Assembly: GCA_937908115.1 (NCBI GenBank)
Contig: CALEQZ010000013.1
Location: 62,001 to 126,000 of the forward strand
DNA: 64,000 nt
Direction of reading: 5' to 3'
Source: an uncultured Alcaligenaceae bacterium
GTDB taxonomy: Bacteria > Pseudomonadota > Gammaproteobacteria > Burkholderiales > Burkholderiaceae_B
Of this stretch, positions 46,338 through 54,186 are shown piece by piece. The position numbers and the translations under genes were made by a program. The first letter of the stretch is position 1. The number at the start of each line of letters is the position of its first letter. The notes below the pieces were generated by a model. The model searched no databases, had not been told where the DNA came from, and saw only the letters and a list, made by a program, of their open reading frames with translations.

Positions 46338-47309
46338 TCAACGCAGACGCATTTGCCTCTGCAGCCACGGCAGTAGCGCTGCGATCTGGGGAAAAATCTC
46401 TGTATCCAAAGCCGTTCGGCAGAACTGCCAAAATGTGTCGGCCGTCTCTTCGTACTCGCCGTATCGCGATACTTGGTACAGCGTGCGCGCTAATCCGGGA
46501 CCTGGTAGCCGCAGCACCGCCACCTGATCGAGCCACGCCCTACCCTGCAGCAGGCACAATGGCGTGATCAGCGACCATCCCAGGTTGGCCGCCACCATCG
46601 CCATGACCACGTCGCTGGTATCGATTTCCAGAAAGGGGGGAGCGGCAACGCCGCATCGCCGCAGGTGGCGCTCAATCATGGCGCCGAAATGGGAACGGCC
46701 GCTGAATCGAATCAACGGGGCTGACTGTGCCAGCTGGCGCAAGTCCATGGCTGCAAACTGGTCAGCGCGCGCCAGCGGCACGGCAAGCACGAAAGGTTCG
46801 GTCAGCACGGGACGCCGTACCAGGCCGTCGACATCTTCGAGTGCATCTGTCGTGACAATGATGTCCACTTGCCGGTTCAGCAGCGCCTGTGCATGTCCGT
46901 AGGCCAAGCCGGACCACACCAGCACCTGGCTGGCCGTTTGCGTCAACCGCTTGACCACCGCCGGGCCCGTGGTCGCGGCAAACGAGTCGATCATGCCGAT
47001 GCGTATCGCCGGTCGATTCATCAGGTCGGCTTCCCTCACCTGAGCAATCAACCGGTCGACGTCGTCGACGATCTGGCGTGACTGGCGCTGCAATGCCACG
47101 CCAGCTGGCGTCAGCTTGTAAGGTCGGCGCGACCGGTCAAGCACCCGCATGCCGAGGATCTGCTCGATCTGGGAAACCGTTTGGGACACTGCAGACTGGG
47201 TGATGTTCAGCGCCTTGGCAGCTGCCGACAGGCTGTCGGCAGCTGCCACCGCCGCAAAAATGCGCAGCATGCGGATATCTAGGCTGGAGTCGTTCTTGAG
47301 TGCGCCCAT
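46338..47309 (-). CDS. LysR-family transcriptional regulator
   Basis: This 323-residue LysR regulator has a winged helix at about residues 10-70 (RMLRIFAAVAAADSLSAAAK, then ALNITQSAVSQTVSQIEQIL) followed by an effector domain (IRIGMIDSFAATTGPAVVKR). It lies 29 bp upstream of the substrate-binding gene in the same direction, so it may be cotranscribed with the transporter it probably controls. Confidence 0.92.
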   Translation of the reverse strand: MGALKNDSSLDIRMLRIFAAVAAADSLSAAAKALNITQSAVSQTVSQIEQILGMRVLDRSRRPYKLTPAGVALQRQSRQIVDDVDRLIAQVREADLMNRPAIRIGMIDSFAATTGPAVVKRLTQTASQVLVWSGLAYGHAQALLNRQVDIIVTTDALEDVDGLVRRPVLTEPFVLAVPLARADQFAAMDLRQLAQSAPLIRFSGRSHFGAMIERHLRRCGVAAPPFLEIDTSDVVMAMVAANLGWSLITPLCLLQGRAWLDQVAVLRLPGPGLARTLYQVSRYGEYEETADTFWQFCRTALDTEIFPQIAALLPWLQRQMRLR

Positions 47310-47467
47310 AATGTCTCCTGGGTGGAATGCTAAAAAAGACAGCGCGAAATGGCGAGAATTCCGTCTTTTATTAAGTGATTCTTATAGTTTTATTAAGGCG
47401 ATCTCAAATTTGAGCCGCAAGTGGATCGACTGCGAGGGCCGGGTACGCAATCAACGGAGGAAAGGTG
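47310..47467. other. AT-rich upstream region of the LysR-ABC-oxidase cassette
   Basis: This non-coding stretch is unusually AT-rich for the window. It contains a perfect 12-bp palindrome CTCAAATTTGAG (47403-47414) and AT-rich runs that could hold the minus-strand promoter. It marks one edge of the lower-G+C cassette. No firm promoter call is possible. Confidence 0.35.
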
Positions 47468-47713
47468 ATGCACCGACAAGACAAGGGATGGTCGCGCGGA
47501 TCAAGCGACGAGAGTCATGCCGCCTCGCCGCGCGGTCGCCGACAACGCGACATGCAATCCCCTAGCAGGGACTCGACGAGAGATGGCCACCCTTACCCGC
47601 CGAAAAGAGACGCCATGAAAGAGGGCCAGACGACCCCGGACGAACAGCCCTGGCCTAGCCTCGCGACAACCGCACCAACACCCGCAACCAGTGCGGCCGC
47701 CAGGCCAAGGTAA
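47468..47713 (+). CDS. Possible small Arg/Ser/Pro-rich protein
   Basis: An 81-codon frame begins at an ATG preceded by a strong ribosome-binding site (GGAGGAAAGG). The peptide is hydrophilic and low in complexity (MHRQDKGWSRGSSDESHAAS and on), without a recognisable domain. It overlaps the 3' end of the DUF3325 gene on the opposite strand. The good start site is the only positive evidence; a chance frame in GC-rich DNA is quite possible. Confidence 0.25.
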   Translation: MHRQDKGWSRGSSDESHAASPRGRRQRDMQSPSRDSTRDGHPYPPKRDAMKEGQTTPDEQPWPSLATTAPTPATSAAARPR

Positions 47714-47972
47714 AGGCAACGGCCAGCGCCGCGGCGGCCAGGCTCATCACCCACACCAGCGAGGCCATGGAAGGATGGTCGACTGCCATGCATAGCAGCA
47801 GCGAAACGGCCAGCGCGCCGGCGCCTACCGCGCGCAGCAGCCTGGCCGCCCGGGGATGGCAGGCGCTGCGGCCGCAAACCTGTTCCCAATGCGCCGGCAT
47901 GGCCAAGGCCAGCCAGGCCAGTCCGGCGATGTTGGCCGCCTGCGCGGCCAACAGCATCAGCGCATCACGCAC
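47655..47972 (-). CDS. DUF3325-type small membrane protein of an iron-uptake operon
   Basis: This protein of about 105 residues has three predicted membrane segments (LMLLAAQAANIAGLAWLALA; AVGAGALAVSLLLCMA; LVWVMSLAAAALAVAFTLAW). It matches the DUF3325 type found beside PepSY and DUF3649 proteins in siderophore uptake loci. A GTG at 47972 overlaps the PepSY gene end by 8 bp; an ATG at 47957 is the alternative start. It is the last gene of the Fur-controlled trio. Confidence 0.72.
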   Translation of the reverse strand: MRDALMLLAAQAANIAGLAWLALAMPAHWEQVCGRSACHPRAARLLRAVGAGALAVSLLLCMAVDHPSMASLVWVMSLAAAALAVAFTLAWRPHWLRVLVRLSRG

Positions 47973-49644
47973 GAGCCGCCTCCGAACGCGACGGCGCATT
48001 CGCCGCTGCCGATGCCGACGGCACGCCGCTGCGGCGTCGCAGCGCGCGTGCGGCCAGGAACGCCATGGCGGCCGCGCCCAGCAGGAACAGGTCCACCCCC
48101 GCCACGGGCCAATAGCCCGCGGCCAGCGTGCGGCCCAAGTGGTCGCCCGTGGTCACCCAGTTCAACAGGACGGCAGCCACGGCCAGCACGGCCACGGCCA
48201 GGCACTGTTCGGCCCACGCCGGGGCGATGCGCGCCTGCGCGACCGGCGCGGTGCGCCATAACCCATGGGCGAGCGCAAGCGCCCAGGCTGCCCAGAACGC
48301 GTACTGCTCCCAGTCACCGCGACCCGGTAGGTCCGCCGGCAGCAGCCGGTTGGCCACCAGCATGGCCAGCGCGGCCACCAGCATGCCGGTCACGGCGGAT
48401 ACGGCAAAGCCGTCGACCCAGCGCGCGCCGCGCAAGCCCTGGGCGGCGTGCTGGCGCTTGCGCTTTTCGACGAAGAACAGAAAACCGGTGGCAATGCAGA
48501 CGCAGCCGAGCAGCCCGCCCATCAGGTATAGCCATCGCAGCGTCCAGTGACGGAAGTGCTGCAAGTGCAATCCGGTCAGGAATGTATTGATGTGCTGGGC
48601 AACCGTCGGCGGCGGGTCTTCGCGCATGACCTCGCCAGTGGCTGCATTGAAATGAATGCCTTCGCCGGTCAGCGCGATGCGGTCGGTGCCGGCGCGATAA
48701 ATGCTGACATACGCGTTGGCGTCGCCCACGTGGCGCACGGTCAGGAAACCCACCTCGCCGGCCATGCCACGCGCCTGCCAGCGGCGTTGCGCCTCGGCCA
48801 TCATGGCATCGACCGAGGCCAGGCGGCCCGGCACGCCGGCACGCTCATGGGGCAGCCCCGTCTCCTGCGACTCCAGCACTTCGTGCAGGTCGTGCAAGGG
48901 CTTGAGTTGCGTATGACCGATGGGGAAGTAGGTGCCGCCAAAGATGAGCAGTCCGGAAAACGCAAAGACGAAGTGAAACGGCAGCGCCACCACACCGGTC
49001 AGGTTATGCAGGTCCAGGACGCTGCGTTGCGTATTCTTGCCGGGGCGGAAGGTGAACAGCTCGCGAAATAGCTTGCGATGAACGATCACGCCGCTGACCA
49101 GCGCCACCAGCATGACCAGCGCCGCAAACCCGACGATCCACGTGCCCAGCTCCCTCCAGTTGATGTTCAGGCTGTAGTGCAGCGGATAAAAGAATTGGCT
49201 GCCGATCTTGAGCTGATCGTCCGGCAGCGTCTTGCCGGTGCGCGGGTCTATGGTGCGCGTGCCCCAAATGATGTCGTCCGGATCTTTGGCGTTGGGCAAC
49301 TCAAAGCCTGCGAACACGCCCAACACCGGATCCCGGTGGGTGGTGTACGCGCCCCAGGTCTTGGCCACGGGAAAGTGCGTCGCCATCGGCCCATCGACGC
49401 GGCTGCGGGCCAACTCGATCTGGCCCGGATCAGGTTGCATGGATTCGAAGACTGGGCGCAACACCTTGTCGAAAGACGGCATGGGCTGGGGTTCGAAGCG
49501 CGTCTCGGGGATGGCCCAGCGGTCGATTTCGCGATCGAACACCGACAACGCGCCGAAAAAAAACACCACCATCAGCACGAAGCCGAGCACTAGCCCGAAC
49601 CAGGTATGCAGCCATGCCATGGTCAGGCGCAGGTTCTGGAACAT
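47965..49644 (-). CDS. PepSY-associated TM-domain protein (iron-siderophore utilisation)
   Basis: This 559-residue inner-membrane protein has the PepSY-associated TM architecture. An N-terminal helix after HTWFGLVLGFVLMVVFFFGA is followed by a large periplasmic part, a paired helix around TWIVGFAALVMLVALVSGVI with VHRKLF, and further helices in the C-terminal third. Such proteins (FsrB/PiuB-like) are associated with reduction or release of iron from imported siderophores. It is preceded by the DUF3649 gene (22 bp) and followed by DUF3325. A Fur box precedes the trio. Confidence 0.85.
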   Translation of the reverse strand: MFQNLRLTMAWLHTWFGLVLGFVLMVVFFFGALSVFDREIDRWAIPETRFEPQPMPSFDKVLRPVFESMQPDPGQIELARSRVDGPMATHFPVAKTWGAYTTHRDPVLGVFAGFELPNAKDPDDIIWGTRTIDPRTGKTLPDDQLKIGSQFFYPLHYSLNINWRELGTWIVGFAALVMLVALVSGVIVHRKLFRELFTFRPGKNTQRSVLDLHNLTGVVALPFHFVFAFSGLLIFGGTYFPIGHTQLKPLHDLHEVLESQETGLPHERAGVPGRLASVDAMMAEAQRRWQARGMAGEVGFLTVRHVGDANAYVSIYRAGTDRIALTGEGIHFNAATGEVMREDPPPTVAQHINTFLTGLHLQHFRHWTLRWLYLMGGLLGCVCIATGFLFFVEKRKRQHAAQGLRGARWVDGFAVSAVTGMLVAALAMLVANRLLPADLPGRGDWEQYAFWAAWALALAHGLWRTAPVAQARIAPAWAEQCLAVAVLAVAAVLLNWVTTGDHLGRTLAAGYWPVAGVDLFLLGAAAMAFLAARALRRRSGVPSASAAANAPSRSEAARA

Positions 49645-49666
49645 GAACGCGTCTCCGGGCAGGGGG

Positions 49667-49963
49667 TCAGGTCAGCGCGCGCTGCACCAGGGTTGCGGCG
49701 CCCGCCATCAATGCGCCGCCGCCGGCCAGCACCGTCCAAACGATGGCGACGCTGCGCGCGGCAAACGCCCAAAGGAACGCGGCCACAAACAGCAGCAACC
49801 CCACGATGGTGGCCAGCGTTTCGGCGTCGTGGAATTCCATTCGCGCCGCAAACAGCAACGCCACGGACAGCGCGATAAAACCCCAGGTGAAGGCGTAGCC
49901 GCCCAGCACTGCCGCGCCGATGCGCACAGCGATGTTCAGGCGGGACACGGGCGGAGCGGCCAT
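49667..49963 (-). CDS. DUF3649-type small membrane protein of an iron-uptake operon
   Basis: This 98-residue protein has three predicted membrane helices (VRIGAAVLGGYAFTWGFIAL, TLATIVGLLLFVAAFLWAFA, IVWTVLAGGGALMAGAATLV). It corresponds to the DUF3649 iron-uptake family. It is the first gene after the Fur box and probably works with the PepSY protein in siderophore-iron handling. No TonB-dependent receptor is adjacent, so the matching receptor must lie elsewhere. Confidence 0.75.
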   Translation of the reverse strand: MAAPPVSRLNIAVRIGAAVLGGYAFTWGFIALSVALLFAARMEFHDAETLATIVGLLLFVAAFLWAFAARSVAIVWTVLAGGGALMAGAATLVQRALT

Positions 49964-49970
49964 GGTTTTC

Positions 49971-50000
49971 GATGTTGAGAATTGTTTTCATTCTAACATC
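49971..50000. promoter_or_regulatory. Fur box upstream of the DUF3649-PepSY-DUF3325 operon
   Basis: The block GATGTTGAGAAT (49971-49982) and ATTCTAACATC (49990-50000) form an inverted repeat broken by one extra base, around TGTTTTC. The inner part GAGAAT-TGTTTT-CATTCT fits the three-hexamer form of a Fur site. It sits just upstream of the first gene of an iron-uptake operon, so iron repression is expected. The plus-strand methyltransferase gene is 166 bp away and might share the control. Confidence 0.7.
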
Positions 50001-50165
50001 GGTGTCCCCCACTGCAAACACCGGCAGCCCCATGGACCAGGATTTGCCCGTGTATCCTTGCAGTCCCGCCAACCGGCTGCGCAGGCGGGGCCGTTTTACG
50101 TTTCAGTAAGCACCATTCGGTCCCGGCTGCCCAGCAGCCGCCTGACAACCTCCGTGTCATCACAG

Positions 50166-51122
50166 ATGTCTTTTCCCGCCCGACGCCGTTTCCTTGCCGT
50201 TTCCGCCTCGACCTACGCTGCCGTCCTGCTTGGCGCGCTGCCGCCCGCCGGCCGGGCATGGGCCGCCTCGCCCGCCGCGCCGGCAGCCTCGCCGTTCAAG
50301 CCCATCCTGGGCCAGCACGGCAAGGACGTCATGTGGCTGCCCACCCCGCAGGCGCTGATCGACCGCCTGCTCAAGATGGCCGGCGTTGGCCCCGATGACC
50401 TGGTCGTGGACCTGGGCTCGGGCGACGGCAAGATCGTCATCACGGCTGCCCGGGATTTCGGTGCGCGCGCCCGCGGCATCGAATACGACAGCCGCATGGT
50501 GGAACTGTCACGCTACAACGCCGGGCTGGCCAAGGTGACGGATCGGACCGAATTCGTGCAGGGCGACATTTTCGCCAGCGATTTTTCCGACGCCACCGTC
50601 GTGGCGATGTACTTGCTGCCGCACCTGAACCTGCGCCTGCGCGCCAAGCTGATGGCCATGCGTCCGGGCACGCGCATCATCACGCACCAATTCCACCTCG
50701 GCACCTGGGAACCGGACGAAACGACGCTGGTGACCAACCGCCCGGGCTACCTGTGGATCGTGCCGGCCCGGGTTGCCGGCCAATGGCGCTTGGATTTGCC
50801 CTGGGGCGGGCCGGTGCAGATGGAGCTGGCGCAGACGTTCCAGAAGCTTGCCGGCACAGTCACCCTGCCCGGCGTTCAGACAACGTTGCGCACGCCGCGG
50901 CTGGCGGGAGACCGCATCGCCTTCGCCTACACCGGCGTGGACGGACGGTTGCTGGAATTCGATGGCCGCGTCGACGGCGATACCCTGCAAGGCACCGTCG
51001 CTTCCGGCGACAAGCGCGGGGCGTTTTCCGCCACGCGGGTGACTACGGCCCAGGTCGTCGGCGCCGCCCCCGCCGACGAACAGGAAATTGCCGCGGCAGT
51101 GGCCGAACTGGGCGCAGAATGA
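50166..51122 (+). CDS. Class I SAM-dependent methyltransferase with an apparent export signal
   Basis: This 318-residue protein begins with MSFPARRRFLAVSASTYAAV, a twin-arginine-like signal with a hydrophobic core and an Ala-rich cleavage region near AWAASPAAP. A Rossmann methyltransferase follows, with motif I VVDLGSGDGKIV (about 79-90), GIEYDSRMVELSRYNA and TVVAMYLLPHLNLRLRAKLM. The C-terminal 100 residues are beta-rich. A methyltransferase outside the cytoplasm would lack SAM, so the leader may be an anchor or a start-site misread. No partner gene is obvious. Confidence 0.82.
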   Translation: MSFPARRRFLAVSASTYAAVLLGALPPAGRAWAASPAAPAASPFKPILGQHGKDVMWLPTPQALIDRLLKMAGVGPDDLVVDLGSGDGKIVITAARDFGARARGIEYDSRMVELSRYNAGLAKVTDRTEFVQGDIFASDFSDATVVAMYLLPHLNLRLRAKLMAMRPGTRIITHQFHLGTWEPDETTLVTNRPGYLWIVPARVAGQWRLDLPWGGPVQMELAQTFQKLAGTVTLPGVQTTLRTPRLAGDRIAFAYTGVDGRLLEFDGRVDGDTLQGTVASGDKRGAFSATRVTTAQVVGAAPADEQEIAAAVAELGAE

Positions 51123-51205
51123 GCGCCCGGGCCGCGCGTCGCGGTGCGGCCGTTTCCACCAGCCGGCGCCGCGGACGGCGACGCCAGCCGCCCCTGCCCG
51201 CCCGG

Positions 51206-51460
51206 TCAGCGCCCGGCGCTGCCCAAGCGCACCGCCATGTAAATGGCGTATAAGGCGGCCAGGCCGACCAAGATATATACGATGCGCGCGATCGCCGTCA
51301 TCGCGCCAAAGATGGCCGCGACTAGGTCAAAGCCGAACAGCCCGACCAGGCCCCAATTCAGGCCGCCGATGATGAGCAAGACCAGCGCGATCCAGTCCAG
51401 CACGCCCAGCCCGCCGTAAGCGTGCATCTGCAAGTCGTTGACTCTGCCTGTGGTTGTCAT
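51206..51460 (-). CDS. DUF378-family small membrane protein
   Basis: This 84-residue protein has two membrane helices. The DUF378 signature is in LDWIALVLLIIGGLNWGLVG followed by LFGFDLVAAIFG, and the second helix is IVYILVGLAALYAIYMAVRL. The family has no assigned function. It is located between two unrelated genes and looks monocistronic. Confidence 0.82.
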   Translation of the reverse strand: MTTTGRVNDLQMHAYGGLGVLDWIALVLLIIGGLNWGLVGLFGFDLVAAIFGAMTAIARIVYILVGLAALYAIYMAVRLGSAGR

Positions 51461-51603
51461 GTCGCTCTCCCTGGCTGGCGTGGCTGCGGCAACGGTTGCC
51501 GGCCACGAGGCCGGCCAGTCGCCGGCCCGCGGGCATGCGAGCATAAAGCGTGCCCGAACGGCCGGGCAGGCGCCCTTCGGGCTTGCAGTGCAGGCATGGG
51601 CAG

Positions 51604-51626
51604 GCGCCGGCCTGGCGGGCCGGCGC
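51604..51626. terminator. GC-rich hairpin downstream of the carboxyspermidine genes
   Basis: GCGCCGGCC (51604-51612) and GGCCGGCGC (51618-51626) are a perfect 9-bp inverted repeat with a 5-nt loop. It lies about 48 bp beyond the stop codon of the dehydrogenase gene. No T tract follows on the minus strand, so this is at most a weak terminator or a 3' stabilising hairpin. Confidence 0.35.
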
Positions 51627-51673
51627 GCTTGCGCACGCCCCACCCCGACGACGATTGGACAAACCTGCCCGTA

Positions 51674-52969
51674 TCAGGCGACGGCAGCGCGCTTGGCGGT
51701 CGCTTCGACCGCGGCCTCTGCCTCGGCCGCGTCGGCAAACACCGATCGGTCGCCGTGCTCGTCCTTGATGCGGGTGGGCAGGCCCATGCGCTCGAGCAGC
51801 CCCAGCAGTGGCCAGGGGGGCAGTTCTTCGACGTTGGCCATGCGACGCACGTCCCAGGCGCCGTTGGCCACGAGCAGCGCGGCCGCCGCTGCCGGCACCC
51901 CGGCCGTGTAGGAAATCGCCTGGCTGCCCACTTCGCGGTAGCAGGCCGCGTGGTCGCACACGTTGTAGATGAAAACCTCACGGCGCTTGCCGTCCTTGAT
52001 CCCCTGGACCTTGTCGCCGATGCAGGTAAAGCCCTTGTAGCTGGGCGCAAGCGACGACGGGTCGGGCAGGACGGCCTTGACCACTTTCAGCGGCACGACC
52101 TCCTGGCCGTCGGCCAGGCGCACGGGCTTTTCCGAAAGCAGGCCCAGCCGGTTGAGCACGGTAAAGACGTTGATGTAGTGATCAGAAAACCCCATCCAGA
52201 AGCGCAGGTTGGGGATGCCCATCAGGGTCGACAGCGAGTGCAGCTCGTCGTGGCCGGTCAGGTAGGTCGTTTGGTTGCCCACCACCGGCAAGTCCCACGA
52301 CTTCTTGATCTCGAACATCTTGTTGGCGGTCCACTGGCTGTTTTGCCAGGACCACACCGTGCCGGTGAACTCCCGGAAATTGATCTCCGGGTCGAAGTTG
52401 GTGGCGAAGTAGCGGTCGTGCGCGCCGGCGTTGGTATCGATGATGTCGATGGCATCGATCGTATCGAAGTACTCGTCCTTGGCCAGCCGCGCGTAGGCAT
52501 TGACCACCCCCGGGTCGAAGCCGATGCCCAGCACGGCGGTCACGCCAGCCTTGGCGCAGTCCTCGCGGCGGCGCCATTCATGGTTGGCGTACCACGGAGG
52601 CTGTTCGCAGACGCGGTCGGGCTCCTCGTGGATGGACGTATCGATGTAGGCCGCGCCCGTGGCGATGCATGCCGACAGGACCGACATGTTGATGAAGGAC
52701 TGCCCGACGTTGATCACGATCTGGCTGTTGGTCGACCGGATCAGGTTGGCGGTCGCCTGCACGTCGAAGGCGTTCAGTTCATGCGCCTTCAACGTGCCCG
52801 GCCGCTGCAGATTGCCCATGGCATGAATCGAATCCACGATGGCCTGGCACTTGGCCAGGGTGCGCGAAGCGATGTGGATGTCGCCGAGCGCCGCGTTGTT
52901 CTGCGCGCATTTGTGCGCCACGACGCGGGCCACACCGCCGGCTCCTATGATTAGTACGTTTCTTTTCAT
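51674..52969 (-). CDS. Carboxy(nor)spermidine dehydrogenase (saccharopine dehydrogenase family)
   Basis: This 431-residue NAD(P)-dependent enzyme condenses a diamine with aspartate semialdehyde to make carboxyspermidine or carboxynorspermidine. The dinucleotide motif is VLIIGAGGVARVVAHKCAQN (about residues 5-24). Other segments are AYIDTSIHEEPDRVCE, VTAVLGIGFDPGVVNAYARL, IDIIDTNAGAHDRYFATNFD and FIYNVCDHAACYREVGSQAI. The decarboxylase partner lies 49 bp upstream in the same direction. The pair is the spermidine-synthase-independent route. Putrescine could come from the decarboxylase encoded at 6.7-8.9 kb. Confidence 0.9.
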   Translation of the reverse strand: MKRNVLIIGAGGVARVVAHKCAQNNAALGDIHIASRTLAKCQAIVDSIHAMGNLQRPGTLKAHELNAFDVQATANLIRSTNSQIVINVGQSFINMSVLSACIATGAAYIDTSIHEEPDRVCEQPPWYANHEWRRREDCAKAGVTAVLGIGFDPGVVNAYARLAKDEYFDTIDAIDIIDTNAGAHDRYFATNFDPEINFREFTGTVWSWQNSQWTANKMFEIKKSWDLPVVGNQTTYLTGHDELHSLSTLMGIPNLRFWMGFSDHYINVFTVLNRLGLLSEKPVRLADGQEVVPLKVVKAVLPDPSSLAPSYKGFTCIGDKVQGIKDGKRREVFIYNVCDHAACYREVGSQAISYTAGVPAAAAALLVANGAWDVRRMANVEELPPWPLLGLLERMGLPTRIKDEHGDRSVFADAAEAEAAVEATAKRAAVA

Positions 52970-53018
52970 CCTTGGGCCTCCATTGACGACCGAATGATCG
53001 CAAAGCTGCTCGCCGGGC

Positions 53019-54125
53019 TCAGGCGCCCAGGCTGTCCACGTAATCCTGATATCCGAACTCGCGTACCACCTTGACCGTGCCGTCCAGCTCCTTGACGGCG
53101 ATCGACGGCATGCGCACGCCGTTGAACCAATTCTTCTTGACCATGGTGTAGCCGGCTGCATCGCGCAGCGACAGCCGCATGCCCGGCTGCAGGGGCTCGG
53201 GGAAATCGAACTCGCCGAAAATGTCCCCGGCCAAGCAGGTGTTGCCGCAGACCAGGTAGCGGTGCGGCCCGGCATCGGGCTCGACCCGCGCGCTCAGCCG
53301 GTAGATCAGCAGGTCCAGCATGTGCGCCTCGGTGGCCGCATCGACCACGGCGATGTGCTTGCCGTTGAACATGGTGTCCAGCACCGTCACCTCCAGCGAG
53401 GCGCAGTCCTGCACGATGGCTTCGCCCGGCTCCAGGTACACCTGCACGCCGTAGCGCTGCGAGAATTCGCGCAACCGCCGGCCCAGGTCCTGCAGCGGAT
53501 AGCCCGGCGCGGTGAAGTGGATGCCGCCGCCCAGGCTGATCCAGCGGATCCGTTCGAACAGATGCCCGAAACGCGCCTCGGCATGGGCCAGCAGTTCATC
53601 GAAGCGCTTGAAATCGCGGTTTTCGCAGTTGTTGTGGATCATGAATCCATCGACGCGCTCGATCACCGCGGCGATGCGATCGACGTCGGATTCGCCCAGG
53701 CGGCTGTAGGGCCGCGCCGGGTCGGCCAGGTCGTAGGCTGCGGCGCTGACCGACGGGTTCACGCGCAGGCCGCAGGGAATCCCCTTGGCCCGGGCCTGGT
53801 CCCCGTAGCGCTGCAATTGCGAGAGGGAATTGAAGATGATCTTGTCGGCGTAACCCAGGGCCTGCGGAATGTCATCGTCGGACCAGGCCACGCTATAGGC
53901 ATGCGTCTCGCCACCGAACTTCTCGCGCCCCAGCCGCAACTCATTCAAGGACGAAGACGTCGTGCCGTCCAAATGCGGGCGCATCACGTCGAATGCCGGC
54001 CACGTGGCGAAGCACTTGAGCGCCAGCAGGATCTTCGCGCCCGACCATTCGCGCAGCTGCGCGGCGACGCGCATGTTCTGCTGCAAGGCGGCTTTGTCGA
54101 CGAGGTAGTAAGGCGTACGGATCAT
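53019..54125 (-). CDS. nspC: Carboxy(nor)spermidine decarboxylase
   Basis: This 368-residue fold-type III PLP decarboxylase is of the alanine-racemase-like family. The PLP lysine is K37 in ILLALKCFATWPAFD. Other segments are GLRVNPSVSAAAYDLADPAR, ISLGGGIHFTAPGYP, VYLEPGEAIVQDCASLEV, VCGNTCLAGDIFGEFDFPEP and AGYTMVKKNWFNGVRMPS. It converts carboxyspermidine or carboxynorspermidine to the polyamine and is the first gene of the pair. No strong ribosome-binding site is seen, but a stable hairpin lies 20-60 bp upstream. Confidence 0.92.
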   Translation of the reverse strand: MIRTPYYLVDKAALQQNMRVAAQLREWSGAKILLALKCFATWPAFDVMRPHLDGTTSSSLNELRLGREKFGGETHAYSVAWSDDDIPQALGYADKIIFNSLSQLQRYGDQARAKGIPCGLRVNPSVSAAAYDLADPARPYSRLGESDVDRIAAVIERVDGFMIHNNCENRDFKRFDELLAHAEARFGHLFERIRWISLGGGIHFTAPGYPLQDLGRRLREFSQRYGVQVYLEPGEAIVQDCASLEVTVLDTMFNGKHIAVVDAATEAHMLDLLIYRLSARVEPDAGPHRYLVCGNTCLAGDIFGEFDFPEPLQPGMRLSLRDAAGYTMVKKNWFNGVRMPSIAVKELDGTVKVVREFGYQDYVDSLGA

Positions 54126-54145
54126 CGATAGTCATCAAGAACGTC

Positions 54146-54186
54146 GCCGGTTCGTGCCCGTTCGGGCGAGCGAGACACGAACCGGC
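54146..54186. promoter_or_regulatory. Long inverted repeat in the leader of the carboxyspermidine genes
   Basis: GCCGGTTCGTG (54146-54156) and CACGAACCGGC (54176-54186) are perfect 11-bp inverted repeats. They enclose a 19-nt loop that itself contains CCCGTTCGGG. In RNA from the minus strand this would be a two-stem structure ending about 20 nt before the decarboxylase start codon. It may be a leader structure, a protein site or an upstream terminator. No T tract follows. Confidence 0.5.
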
